Source: Spirometra erinaceieuropaei
Taxonomy: Eukaryota; Platyhelminthes; Cestoda; Diphyllobothriidea; Diphyllobothriidae
Assembly: GCA_902702965.1 (NCBI GenBank)
Contig: CACRXP010000019.1
Span: 104,730 to 168,729 of the forward strand
Direction: 5' to 3'
DNA length: 64,000 bases
Part shown: in pieces, positions 21,641 to 34,029 of the stretch
How positions within the stretch are numbered: position 1 is the stretch's first letter
Layout of the letters: every line of letters starts with the position of its first letter
The notes under the pieces: model-generated
Told to the model about the DNA's origin: nothing
The model's input: only the letters and a program-made list of their open reading frames with translations
Databases searched by the model: none
Position numbers and translations under genes: made by a program

Positions 21641-23739
21641 CCCCGCTAAAGCGCATAAAGCCTACACAGCCAGTTAGCTCTGCACCATGAGAGCGCGATT
21701 TGTCAGGGGACGTGGTTCCAGCCCTCAGCTCGGCCTCCCACCAATGCTGTCATAACACACGATTACTCATGTATTATTCTTTCACAGCCTCTGAAACTGG
21801 AACCCTACAGTACGATGTGGTTATAGCTCCTGGATCCTGACCCTCTGAAAAGAAGTCGTTAATTCGAAAGGAATAGGTTCTTTACGAAAGTTAAAGGTAA
21901 CAGTCGGGAGATGGCACCCAAAAAATTTGTTACCTAGAAATAATACCTTTAACAGTGGACTTAGACGCCTATTTTTCACGCTTTACTTGGACTTTCCGCG
22001 ACGGCCTAACAGACGGCCAAAATGTCTGTTCACAACGAAAGTCAGCAACGATTATGTCTTCGATAAATAAGAAAACTTTCCCTAATAAATTCCCTCTTTA
22101 AGAAGTGCTTTATTACTGCACTCTGTTGACGGACCTCTGTGTACTTTGCATTTTTGCACGGCGAGGCCAAGTAAAACTTTACACGTTAAGCCGCTTCCTT
22201 TACGTTCCTTAGAAATACTAGTATTTTTTCTTCGGTGAACGTAAGAAAACGTTTTTTTCTCTTTACCGAGGCCATTTCCGCTGCTTTTGTTTGCTTTTAG
22301 ACTCCGTTCTTTGATTATGAATGCGCGGCAGAGCTCCCATATAAATACTGATATTTTGCTGTAACTATAAGTGTTTTGCTCGTCCTATTTCTGAATACGA
22401 TATGCACAGAAAGAAAACTAAACGAAAAGTAGTACTTCATATGTTTAAAGCTAGAAGTGACCATTCCATGGTGATCATCTATGTGACATCAGGTAGAAAT
22501 TTCCAAACGGTAAAACAGTTTCAGCCCACTTAAACGAAGGAATTCCTCTCTGCGTGATTACTTAACTTTTGATCACCAAATCTCCCAGATCTGCTAATTT
22601 AGCATATAGAAATTAATACAACCTCTTGTTTTCTTTAAATAACCTTTGTCTTAGCAGATTGATCACTATAGTTAACATCAAACATATACTAAATATTCAA
22701 GCTCGGCTAAATCTGTTAATAAAAACTTCCGCGTTGAAATTACTATTATTTCAATGAAAACGTCGTTCAAATGCGTAACCAGAGTCTAGGATATGTATTA
22801 GCATAAGACGTTACAAGAATATACTCCAACGTCCATTTTCGCTTAAATTTACTGATATTTTAGCTGATATAATTACGTAAACGCAATTTCTATACAAGAA
22901 AAGGGGATTTTATCGACGGAAGTGGATGAAAGAACAAAGTGCGCAGCAGTAAAGACGTCCAAAAATTCTCGCATCAGTGTCCTTTATTAGATTGCATGAA
23001 ATAGGCCACGTACTGTATATTTAACGACTAGCATTGTTTCAGTGGAAAAGGCATTGACCAATCAAAACACTACACCAGCAAGAGTGACAGGGCAAAATTG
23101 ATTTTTAGGCATTTTCACATGGTAAATGTTTTGCACACTTACTTCACTTCTGAGGACGACTTGGGGAACCAAGGTCAAACATTTACAATAAAACTTTTTA
23201 ACTTGACAGAAAACGGTTTATGAGCCAAGAAGTAGTCTCTACTTTGTCCCTTTATTTGTTAGCGAAAACTCATTAGTGGTGGGTGGGAACGTGCTCTCAA
23301 TGGCAAAGCGTCGAACTGTTTGATTCCCAGTGACCAAAATACTCAAATTCGAATGTCAGGTCATTCGCACCCGGAGTTGCGCTTTGCTGTTTCACGATTG
23401 CTAACAAGTCAAGGAACGGCAACCCCGGTCTCCCTTGTCGTGGTCGGAGATCCGTTGCTGCACGAAGTCCTCAATGATTGATTTCTAGGCCACACGATAC
23501 CGCTCACATGCGCTGGAGGCTCTCGGCTCCAAGTCAGAGTAACAATACCATTTTCCAGCCCTGATCGGCGAGCGCCATTCTGGTAAGACATACTGATACA
23601 CTCCCTGTCAGGGCGCGTTACGCTTTTGCGACTAAATAGCATGGTTCAAGAGACTACGTAGTGATACCCCGGTCGGTCAGGCACTGACGCCAGCCCCGGT
23701 CAGGGAATTGTAGCGGGCAGTCATCGTAACCGGTTCGAC
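21641..23739. other. No recognisable gene or repeat
   Basis: Mostly AT-rich. 23280-23700 is more GC-rich, with an unrecognised 77-codon minus-strand frame (23409-23642). Nothing recognisable. Confidence 0.45.
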
Positions 23740-24190
23740 GTGATTGTTCAAGACCTCGCTGCATCAAAGTCATTCACTCCTTGCAGCGAGCCGCTCCAAA
23801 TGCGCTGACCTGAAGCCACTCGACCGGATTTAGCTCGGAGACAATTGAATCCACATAGCGTCGCGGCCACCCATGCGCCACTTGAAGGCGCCACCCCTGC
23901 AACCAGCAAGACGAGCCACTGGGACACCTCTCCTCGGCAAATGCAACACACGCTGACGGGACACCAATTGAGCTTGGCCAACGAGCCTAAAAAAGTGGCT
24001 GTCACCACTGTCCTCGGGCATGACTGGGCGCAGTCAACACCAGCCCTGGCTTTGTCAATGACCACTGTCGCCTTAGAGGACAACTCCGGGTTCTGTGCAC
24101 AATAAACCCCACATTCTGGTGCCTTCCGTCTTCTCCATACAATACTAGGATTTGCTCCGGTTATTGCAGTCCTCAGAATGCACACAATCA
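23740..24190 (-). repeat. RepX dispersed repeat, copy 2
   Basis: Aligns with 8200-8640 in the same orientation and more weakly with 18740-19110. The minus strand is open for 155 codons (24215-23748) and contains FLGSLAKLNWCPVSVCCIC, comparable to FVGSLANLNCCQVSVCCFC in copy 1. Conservation in one frame could reflect an ancestral coding region or simply nucleotide similarity. No known domain is recognised. Confidence 0.65.
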
Positions 24191-25654
24191 CACTGCTTGG
24201 TCGCAACAGAATCACGGTCTTTGACTCCCACCCTCACCAACTCGCCTGGTCGCCCGCGTTGCAGACTGCAAAATTATCCACACAATTTTGTCCTTTCATA
24301 GCCTTCGGCGATAGAAATCTTCAGGGTTCGAATGTTCAGATCAACAAAAGTATTGCTTCGGTGATGACCTTTTCTGTTTCTAACCAATAAGAACTTGACA
24401 TTCACACATTCGCTTCTGTTGGTAAAACTTCCTTAATAAAGTACCGTGAAAGAGACCTTTTTAGGGTACATTGATGTTAACTGGGACAGTGAACGATAGG
24501 TCATAATCCACTTAATTTATTAAACGTTCGCGAGCTGTAATTATTTGTCGTGATAATTGTTCATATGTTCAGAAAATAACTCTGAAACTACGGTCCACGT
24601 TTAATAAATCCTAAGGAGCATTATTAATCATGCTTGTGTTAGGTCTCTGGACTATTTGACTCAACAACACAACCGAATGTCTTTCTGAAAGCATAATTAT
24701 TTTGACGTATTTTTTAAAATAACATGATGAACGACTTGTATTGAGCTCTTTCGGGGAACATAAATGCAATTATAGAAAATCATTTCAAAAGATGCATAAA
24801 AGCGTCTCGACCTAGAACACGTAAAATCACTTAGATGAATATTTTGTGGAAATATTCCCGAACGAATTCGATCAGTACTTAACGGGTTTCAAACGTACAG
24901 TTGGTTATAATAGCCTCTGGTAATTTAGTCTCTGCTAAAACTTAAAAGTGAAAATCACAATGGTAAATATCTTATACTAAGGATCGGGAGTATAAAATGT
25001 TGCTCTGTCGGACAGCAAAAGTTTGAGTGTTACTGGATTTTGCCTGGATGCCTAGTACTCATCCTAATCTTATTCAGGGACATTAATGCCTGACATTATA
25101 GGCAATCAAATTTGGCAGCATAAGTTACAATTAGCCTACCAGCTGTTTTGTGCCATAACGCCGTTTTTCAATAACCTGCCGCGCTAGCGTCATGCACTTT
25201 CTTTACGAATGCTCCCGAAACTGTCACATTTACTGTCTAACCTATTGTTCCGCTTGCCACCAGCGCAGCCAAGCAACCCTGGAGACTGTCAAAGCACACT
25301 CGTTTTACACCTATGATGGGAGTGCATACACACTCCTGTAGGAATATCCTTAACCGCGTTTACGTAACCCGGTAAATATGGCGATCATCCAGGTGCTTGT
25401 CTTTTCTCTGTCGCGCAGGCTCTGACTGTATGGCTTCTACAGCAGTCGTTGTCGCATGGGAAAGCAGGCCCCTCAAATATGCTTTTTTCATCTTCTACTG
25501 CTGCCCTGGACTCGTTCCTGACAGTGATTGCAAAAATGTCTCGACTGCCTTAAGTGCTACAGACCTCCATATACAGGCGTTATTCGTTGACGGTAAGGAT
25601 CAGGTGAGGAACCGCAAGCATCTGCGGCGTACAAGGAATACTTACTATTGCTTA
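24191..25654. other. No recognisable gene or repeat
   Basis: AT-rich sequence with short open frames only. Confidence 0.45.
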
Positions 25655-26180
25655 TAGAAGCGAACAGGCGAGTTCCAGGTAGCAGTTCAGAAGACGAAGA
25701 TGTGATCACGGGAGCCGCGTGACTTGCGAGCGGCTCGACTCATGACTCTCAGGCCCACAATCCACCAACAAATGTAATGACCTCCCGTTACCATATTCCG
25801 TGCTGAGAAGTTCCCTGGGCAAGGAAATCGGTCACGTGCGGAGGGCGCGGCCGAGCAATTGTCCCTGTAACAGTGAGCCAATTTGCCGAGTAGTTGCCAC
25901 ATCAGCATCCAACACGGATGTAGAAATTATGACGTGGACGCTGACTGACAAGCAAGCATCGCATCAATTACGACCCCAGCGGTGATTGCGAGAGCTTTTA
26001 CTTGCAGTACGCATCTGGTCCCACGGCAGCCACGTGCTATAAATACTGCACTCCTTGTGCCACCATTATCCTTATCTGCGACTGCCACTGATGCTGGGTT
26101 TGAGTAGGCATCCGAAATGTCAGGCAAATAAATACTTTTTTCCAGTGATCGCATCTTCCTCGTCTTATTTAAGCAGTTTT
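25655..26180 (+). mobile_element. PLE-A copy 4: 3' fragment with inverted end
   Basis: Plus-sense coding tail (25800-25985) contains EIGHVRRA and SNTDVEIMTWTLTDKQASHQ, matching the GVVGHAGSA and NARDEIAAIIDSNVGHQA tail of PLE-A. It is followed by a TATA-like box (26037-26046), a degenerate hammerhead and the terminus. At 25655-25700 lies the PLE-A 3' terminal end in reverse orientation (rc of GGGACTCGTC.. type), so the inverted-terminus layout recurs. Confidence 0.7.
26085..26128 (+). ncRNA. Degenerate PLE-A hammerhead
   Basis: Plus strand: CTGATGC (expected CTGATGA), stem II GGGTTT/GCATCC with one mismatch, GAAATGTC and AGGC. The final A of the CUGANGA box is changed, and stem III ATGT is not a palindrome. 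Probably inactive. Confidence 0.6.
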
Positions 26181-28632
26181 TGGTCCGACACGACTATTCC
26201 GGTTTGGTGTTTCATCGTACAAGGTTGGCTCGTCTGTTGTAGACGGTTTGGTATATTATCTACAATAAACGCAGCTTAGAGAGTAGAGAAGCAATCGCTG
26301 TAGACACTAAATGTTTATTTTTTTAATTGGCCCGCCTAATTTCGTTATCCATATGTCAATACAATAAATATTTACCGTCCGAAAAACGAATTTACCAATT
26401 ATCTATACATATTTCGACATTCCCATATGCATGCATGGACCCTGCCCGTAAAACCCCTATTACCACTTTTCCCGTAAGACAGGCAGCCGTGCGTGTTTAA
26501 GGTCTTTCACCCGATCGTTGGCTCGTTGATCTATGTTTGCAGATTAACTATTAGCTATTCATTGCCCATAGAGCTTGCCAAAACTGCAGACCTCATTGCA
26601 GACAACGAAATATTATGCGAGGGGCTTTGGCCGAGAAAAAGCATTTGTTCAATACGCGGCCTAGTAAACAGTCGAGAGTCGGCTGTGGCTAGGCGACAGA
26701 AAAAAAATGTCGTGGAACTAAAAAAAAACCGTAGCAGTTGGTAGAGGCAAAAAGCGGATGTGAATTCGTGACTTGGTTCCCTTTAAATATCTATATTTCA
26801 TTCCGATAGAAGGTACCTCTGATGCCTAATAAACTAAACGCCACATCGGGCCAAAAGTAACTTAGATCCATAATTACGGGGACTGTAGTTTGTTAGCAAA
26901 TGCAAGATTTGCTCTCCAATAAACTACGAATGTCTACGCGAACTAACGAAATCACAGTAGCGAAAAGTCTAACAATGAGTTTTTACTGTTACATCATAAC
27001 TTCCTTCTCATAGGGCCTTATGTCAACAAACAAAAACGAAAAAATACTTTTTAGAGATTAAAAAATGCGTTTTCTAGTTTATAGCACGTTCTTCATTTGT
27101 CAGGCATGTGGTATGAGCGCTGCCAGCGAACGAGGCGATGCGCTTGAAGATAAGGGTTTTTCAGTGCCCAAATTTGAGAAAAGGTAACTTAACCGAACTG
27201 AGTGAATAAGTTAGAACATTCGGACAAAGCTCAGTAGACATAAAAAACATTATATTATTAGGACAGTTAAGATTACCTTCGATCGACTTAGTTAAAAGAC
27301 TTTCTAGTCATTAAATGCTTCTAATTTTACACGGTATGTTTTTAAGGCGCGTTTTAGTCTGCCGGAAGAGTATTAGACAGGTTTAACGTCAGCTGATCTT
27401 TTAATCATTTGTATGCATTTTGTCAGAACATGCATCATTAACTGTACTTCAAAGGACCCTCCTATGTTATGCGATATCCCATATGCAGATGGAAGTTTTA
27501 GTTGGTGGCTGTATAACACAACTGTGGTTTTCACGTTAAAGTGCCGTTACGGCCATGCAAGCACTTTTTAAGTCGTGCGCATAATTTCAACCTCAGTGCA
27601 AAAGGGAGTGGCAATGTGGAGCTGCTCTCTGTATCACCGTAGAAATCACCATTAGTTGGCGACAAAAGCTACATAAAGCCGGCAAACTCTTGTTATTTCC
27701 CAGATTTTACAAAAGAACTTGCAAAAAAGGCTCTAAATTGAGAGACTGCGGACTTTTTGGGAAACGGTAAGACTTTTTCAAACCAAACGCTTACGTATAC
27801 GTGAGGAATCATCTGTGCTAGAGCAGTTTTCTGTACTTGTCCAAGGACGAGAAGGTAATAACAGGGATATATGAAAGCAACAGTCAAATGTGGATTTCTC
27901 TTAGGTTGGCAATTCAGTATGGTGTGGGGAACAAAATAATAGAGGCTTAATGCTTGAAATGGTGGAACGCATCATGATAGCCTATCTCGTAAAATGCCCT
28001 GACGTAGCGGTTTAGGCGAATTTAAAATTCAGAAAGAAAGGAAAATGTTGCTTGTATAATGCGAAACATTACAGAGGAAATACAGACTGTTCGAACGTAT
28101 GTGAATGCTTTTTGGAATTAATAACTATCTTTTCATGCAAATGTCGACATTTTATGTTTTTATGTGTTAAAGCCATAGCGTACTAAAGGCATAAATTTGC
28201 TTTGGCTAGTATTCCGTAGTAGTTACCCAAACAACAGTCCATTACTCCCCTTTTTGAGAAAGCGAAGTTATGCAAAATTCTGTATGCTGACGTGACCTGC
28301 TCTCCCCCAGAAACAGATTTCAAAATCACATGGACCAGCATCACACAACTGCTGTTTGTTCTGATGGCAACAGTTAACCAATTTTAAAGACCGATGCAGG
28401 GAACTTAAATATTTCACTCTTGGGAAAAGGGCAAGAATACGACGATTAAGGGATTTAACTCTTAACAATCAACCTGGTCTTTTTTCACGTTATCTTCCCA
28501 AGCGTCTTATTTTTTTCCCAAGTTTATTTTACAGAAAACTATGGGAGCGATACTCTTACTTTTTAGAAGTGTAATAAACGATAACGTAGTATGGCTGCAT
28601 ACAAAACGGCAGCAGAGATAATAGTATTTCGT
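26181..28632. other. No recognisable gene or repeat
   Basis: AT-rich. Short open frames (26493-26744 plus, 27693-27887 minus, 28268-28468 minus) have no motifs. Confidence 0.45.
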
Positions 28633-28959
28633 GAAGTGTGGAACACCCGAGCCTCGAACTCGCGACCTGTTGGTTTAGAAGTCAACGCCTCTACTCACCG
28701 GGCCACGAGCCCGTTGCCTTGTCGGTTTTCGATCGGGAATATACAGTGGTAGGGGGCGCTCACCGATCGTTCATACGGAACTCACTCGTTCCGTTGTGCC
28801 TTAAGAGCTCTCTCTCGAGCCCAACCAGCAGCCGCACAGCGGCGCATGATACATAGGCAGAGTAACATTACCGACAAAGACAAGGGAGACTGGAATGGCC
28901 ATTTCTGGCTTATTAGCCGTCGTCAGCCAGCCATACCCAAGCCCGAAGTGTGGAACACC
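28633..28959 (-). mobile_element. tRNA-Arg-derived element with hammerhead, permuted full unit
   Basis: Minus-sense. Reading 28959 down to 28633, the order is: end of the tRNA-like part, hammerhead module, 5' leader, then the tRNA-like part again. The 15-bp phrase GAAGTGTGGAACACC occurs at both ends (28633-28647 and 28945-28959), 312 bp apart. The copy is therefore one full unit plus a 15-bp terminal redundancy, with a start point different from the copy at 57640. A TA-rich microsatellite follows at about 28968. No target-site duplication was evident. Confidence 0.8.
28888..28932 (-). ncRNA. Minimal type I hammerhead ribozyme motif in the tRNA-derived element
   Basis: Minus strand: GGCTGG, CTGACGA, C, GGCT-AATA-AGCC, A, GAA, ATGGCCAT, T, CCAGTC. 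Stem I GGCTGG/CCAGTC is 6 bp (one wobble). Stem II GGCT/AGCC is 4 bp with an AATA loop. Stem III is the perfect palindrome ATGGCCAT with no loop, which would form between two molecules. Predicted cleavage is after ATT. One C.A mismatch sits at the base of stem II. All conserved core bases are present. Confidence 0.7.
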
Positions 28960-30189
28960 AACTCTGCCTATATATATATATATTTCAGTTAAGTTAAGTT
29001 CAGTTTTATTTAGAGAAATGTTGGCAAACGTCTTTAAATTCCCTTTTGTTTACAATAACCCCATGTACAACATCATATAGTAGGATCTCGGTCGCTTTTA
29101 ACAGGGCAGTATTTGGCGATGATGCATAAACGGTTGAAGTGAAAAGTGCATGAGTGCATGACAAGAAAATGAAGTCTAGGATACTGGATGCGGTCATACA
29201 ACGGCAAAACGGCTTTCCAATTGCGTTCCCAGTCGAGGTTTCTGCAGGAACCTCCTAAATCCCCTCGGTCACATCAGCTGCATTCTCGCAAACATATGTT
29301 TTCGTTGGGTGTCCAGTCATATTACCTCCCAGTTAAGGTCAGGCAAACACCACGAATACAATTATTAACGGTGCATTTGTCCTCCTTCAAAAACTTTATA
29401 CAGTAATTTGATCAGAAGACGACAACACTGTGAATTCAACATACCAAGGAAGATGTATATATGAGCACACATTTGACAGTATGTTATATCAAATTGATTT
29501 TTTGCGTAAAATGGTTTAGACAAGTTAGGGCAAACTTACCTAAATGTCATACAGCAGAATAATCTTGTAATTTAATGCGAAACTGTAAATTTAGAGGCCA
29601 AGTTATATTCCGTACAGCCCCCTAACTCTTTGATAGAGAGTGTAAACAGGGCAGTATCTGCGCCCGTATCCGTGGATCTCGATGAAGATCTGATGAAAAT
29701 CCTCGAAACATAATTTTAACTGCAACTGAACTATTACATTCAACTTTGAAAACTGTGGGCGGTCCAAGATCAAAATAATGTCTACAGATTCCAAAGAGCA
29801 GCCACCGAAATGTTTAGGCACCACGGCTCCTTATCCTAGGCAGCCCGCCTGAACTACTTTCTTTTGATTGTCTAAGTTCCGGAAATATGAACATGTTAAA
29901 ATTGAAAAGTCAAGTTGGCAGCCATGTGTTTTCTGTAATTCTTCGTTAGTCAACAGTTACATGAAGGAATGAAAATGAACAAATTTAACAGTGTTTTTAT
30001 GTGTTTCAAGAGCTAATAAGTAATTTACACTCATCTTCTCCACGCCGCCCGCATGACGAGATCGGCGGCTTTTGTTCCTTCGAGCTAGGGGAAGAGGGCT
30101 AAGAGAGTATTTGAGTAATGTTGTTGGAATTATTACACGGAGTACGCATCACTGTAATTAGGGGTTTGAAGCGGCATGTCGTCATCACT
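28960..30189. other. TA microsatellite, then no recognisable feature
   Basis: A short (TA)n run lies at about 28968-28984. The rest has short open frames without motifs. Confidence 0.45.
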
Positions 30190-31078
30190 TGAGGTTGGCA
30201 TTGGCCACGGTCGAAAAAGCGCTTGTATCAGGGTTTTCTGACGGCATTACATCGGATTCGCTAGCCACATAGCCACTGGCTCGGCCGTCTTTATTATCCG
30301 TTGGCGTAGGCCTTTAGAGAAGCTTGTTGGTGTCCGATAGACAACCTGAAATGCTTCCTTGGCCTCGACTTCGTAAACCGTATCGATGAAATTAGCGAGA
30401 ATTGAACTCGAAATCGATCTGATCTCACCTCTGTCTGACCAGGCGAGCATATGTTCACGCACCTTCTTTACCAGGCGTCTCGTTGTACGGCCGATGTATC
30501 CCGCTCCATAAGAGTAAAGGAATAAGTAGATACTCATCGGTGTGACCTTAAACGATTGTCTGTTTTTACCTCCCAAACATAGGAGGGGAGAGTTTGTAAA
30601 ACATACGCGTACATTTGCTGCGGAGCATGCTCTCTTGATAGCTGTTGTCAGGCACCGTCCGACTAGGTCGCTCACTGCGTCCTCTGCAAAAGACAGGCTC
30701 GTGAATATATCATTTTTTCTGAAGTCGCAACAGTGGGCTTTATAATGCGTTCCCCGATATTTCGGAGGATAAATCTATCTGGGTATCCGTTCTCGTGAAG
30801 TGCGTTCCACAGCTGTTGGAGCTCTGCTTCAATAGTTTCAGGTGAGCAGATGTGCCTCACTCTAGCTGTCAATCTCTGGACTATATTTTGTTTGATGTTG
30901 AGGGGAAAAAAATTGTGGCAGTTAATATATTGTCCCTTATAGGTTTTATTTCGGAACACCCGGCGCTGGATGAACTCATCCTCCTGTCTGTCCAGAAGGC
31001 CGTCGAAAAAAGCAATTTCGATTGCATCAGACTCGGCAGTGAACTTTAGCGAGGGGTGCGCTCTGTTGAACTGTTAAT
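30190..31078 (-). pseudogene. PLE-C RT C-terminus and GIY-YIG endonuclease, broken
   Basis: Minus strand from 31078: FNRAHPSLKFTAES then IEIAFFDGLL and VFRNKTYKGQYINCHNF, the post-YVDD region of PLE RTs, then ENGYPDRFILRN. After a frame change near 30675 come a linker and YLFLYSYGAGYIGRTTRRL (GIY-YIG core), REHMLAW, SSSILANFIDTVYEVEAK and KTAEPVAMWLANPM. One stop follows, then CRQKTLIQALFRPWP, the usual PLE end. Its sequence differs clearly from PLE-A and PLE-B. The YVDD itself is not included, so the copy is 5'-truncated. Confidence 0.85.
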
Positions 31079-32228
31079 TGTATACATTTTCATTCTTTCA
31101 TGCAACTGTATTGGCCTGACAAAGAATTACCGAAAACACTTTTTTACCACCTTGACATTCTTTTGAGTTTTTGGCGAATGCACGGAGATCTCTAACAAGT
31201 ACTGTGTATCGCATAGGGAGTGAATGGCAGCTGGGACCATAATTTACCGAACGACAAAACTCCAGGGTTAGTCATAAAATGCTTGCGTCCGGCAGGAAAG
31301 ATGGACAAAGTCTGCTTATTCTAGCACAGCGGTCAGATCACGGAATGTTCTCACCGAAGATGCTGTTACGCCACCATTATAGAAATATTTTTAAAGGCAC
31401 CTTGACAGGTTTACGTTTAAAATGGGAATAAATGACGAGGTTTTGAACTCAGCCATTTAGACTCACGCCCAAATTGTCACGCTTTAGTGGCTTTTGTTGA
31501 ATCAGTGCAGTCCACACGGCTTCTATGTACACTGCTTCAGATTTTACGCTGGAAGTGGGTTAGGCGAACGCCAACGTCTGTTTACTTGAATAAACAGAAA
31601 TAAACTGAACGAAACCTTTGGTGCTCGGGACAGACATCAAATTAGCAAAAAAGGCATTTCGTGGGTTCTTTGAACTGCCTTTCAATGATGACGACAAGGA
31701 CATGGAATATTACCGCATACGCATTTTTGAAGTCAGCTAATGAATGGTATTTTCGGACATGGAATTGTGCGCTAGCCTTTAAAAGGTAGCTCGCAATGCT
31801 AAACAATCCAGTGACAGATTTATCAAAATTGTCTGCGGCATGATTTATAAATGAGCTTTCAGTTTCGGCGCAAATTTATGTCTAGGTTTTTGTTCTTTTA
31901 TCATTTATATTGTTTGGAGGAGAGCGAACATGCGCCCGGGAAGCCCATTCATTCAGGTAACAGTCTGAAGGATCCAAATAAGCGCTAAATCTATGACTGC
32001 CTGAAACATTGTCTGTCTGTCAATTACTGAAGCAAAACACTCGCATCAAACATTCTGCTGTACTTTGTACATTTTTTCTTTTAAGCAACACTGAAAGCCT
32101 AATGTTGCACATGCAATAACGAACCTATACTTATTGAGTCCGTTAGAAAAGTAAAATATTTTAAATTTTGTCAGCACTCACTGCGAGACATCCAAATTAC
32201 GCTAAGCAGAAGTAAATATGAGCAGGTA
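31079..32228. other. No recognisable feature
   Basis: AT-rich spacer without open frames of note. Confidence 0.45.
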
Positions 32229-33201
32229 CAGTAGGTGTACTAACTCATGAAATGTAACCCAAAAATTCGAAATGTGTTTTCGCTTCGAAAGGATTAATAA
32301 AGAAGGCTTGTAAAATTAGTCAGCCAGAAACATAATTCTATATTATTTCAGTTACCTCAGGATGCCAGCTTTTGAGTGAACCTCCTTCCGGCTGCATGCA
32401 AAAGCTATACTCTGTAAAAATGAAAACTTAGTTAGCATGAATTTTTCTCATTGATGTTCGATACCCCTAATGTCCAATTATTACTCGTGGAAAACATGCA
32501 TAGAAGTATTCATTCTGTCGCTCTTTCGGTAGATAATTACGTCTTCACCCAATTTTACACTCAAAGCAAGAGTTGAATTCGGCTTTTAAAAACTTCTCCA
32601 ATTCCCGAATAAATTTGAACCCGATCTACCGTTACACTTGGATTCAGGCTTTCCAAACTACAAGCCGTACATTTTCCGCCTACGGAAAACCACACATTTC
32701 TCTACGATAATAAAGGAGGACTATATAGGTTTCATATAATTTAACAGTGGATTTGGGCCAAATTGGTAACTTCAGCGACATGACGATTCATAAACGGCCA
32801 TTTAAGGGTATTTAAAAGTCTCACAGTTAGAAAATTTTTAAAAACCGAATTATGTCCATCCCTCGAGTGTACAATTAGGCGTAGACGTAATTTTCTACCG
32901 AATGAGCAAATAACTGTATATTTCCATGCACAATTTCAATTAAATATAGTTGAACATTTTGGGGTATCGAACATCATTGCGAAAACTTAATGCTACGTAA
33001 GCAGTCGTTTTTTAGAGTGTGTAGTTTTTGCATGCAGCCGTAAGGGATTTAATTCGAAAGCCGGCATCCCCAGGTAACTGAAATATTATAGAACAATGTT
33101 GCCGGCTGACTATTTTTTACAACCCTACCTAATTAATATTTTCAAAACGAAAACCCATATCGGAATTTCGGTTGACATTTCGTGAGTTAGCCCACGTACT
33201 G
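32229..33201. mobile_element. Foldback element, full copy 2, TA target site
   Basis: Flanked by TA at 32227-32228 and 33202-33203. The left end CAGTAGGTGTACTAACTCATG and the right end, reverse complement CAGTACGTGGGCTAACTCACG, match. The inverted arms continue for roughly 400 bp each (for example GGTAGATAATTACGTCT near 32530 against GGTAGAAAATTACGTCT in the reverse complement near 32905). The centre is about 100-150 bp. The element is non-coding and is the least decayed copy in the window. Confidence 0.8.
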
Positions 33202-33589
33202 TAGTTTTGCCGGGTGATAATGTTAAAAGAAAAATGGCTCGATCGTTTGAACGAAACTTAACTTTACTTAGCAATCGCATTAGAATTCGAGTTAACCATC
33301 GAAGAGGACAACAGTCAAATATAGTGAAGGCAGACAAACATAAACCTTACAAAATTAACAGTTCCATGCATTTATTGCTGCTGGACAAAGCTGACCTTTT
33401 CGTCCGAATTCGAGTTTTTAATTATTTCGTTTACTTTACAGGTGTAGCTTATCTGCTTTATACATTCTCGACGGCCTATCTTGCCAAAACTGCTATTAAA
33501 AGCCTTGTTACATCCTGCTTTTCCGCTTGACCGGCATTTCTGCCCACACACATTATCAGTCCTGAATATGAAGACAGGACAGCATTGTT

Positions 33590-33990
33590 ATTCTTAGCGA
33601 ACTTTGGGGCGATTTCGAACATTTCCATCGTTGATATGAAGTAGAAGCAATTAATGAAGCAATACCTTTATTCGCCTGACGTTTCGAATTCTCAATTAAA
33701 CCCATTAACAGAGACATTGACAGAAACGGGGGATTTTCGCACAGCAAGTTGTAGTGTTTAAAGAATGTAATCGCTATGCTACCGCACATCCATGGTAATT
33801 AACCGCTCTCCCCTTCAGCATGAACTGTTGTCCGCTGGTGCGCTAATAACATGATGGGCGGCATGCAAGCTATTAATTGCTGGAATCTCATTAGACCTTT
33901 TGGATGCTGGCGTGATCATTACTAGGCCATCTGGTTCTCCGGCGTGCAAGCTTCCGTGTGGTCAGCCTGTGGTTTGTGAATTACGAATGC
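33590..33990 (-). mobile_element. PLE-A copy 5: 3' fragment
   Basis: Minus-sense UTR and coding tail. A degenerate hammerhead at 33672-33716 is followed, in the sense direction, by the AATAAA-type end. The tail region 33800-33940 contains phrases that parallel the PLE-A tail (GATGGCC, GATTCCAGCAATTAA). The terminal GGGACTCGTC block is missing. Confidence 0.65.
33672..33716 (-). ncRNA. Degenerate PLE-A hammerhead
   Basis: Minus strand: GTCT, CTGTTAA (expected CTGATGA), a stem II region GGGTTT/GAATTC, GAAACGTC and AGGC. The 3' half is intact, including the palindromic ACGT. The catalytic box is mutated. Confidence 0.6.
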
Positions 33991-34029
33991 TAGGTTAAAG
34001 GCAGGCCAGATTCAACCTTATTTAAGAAT

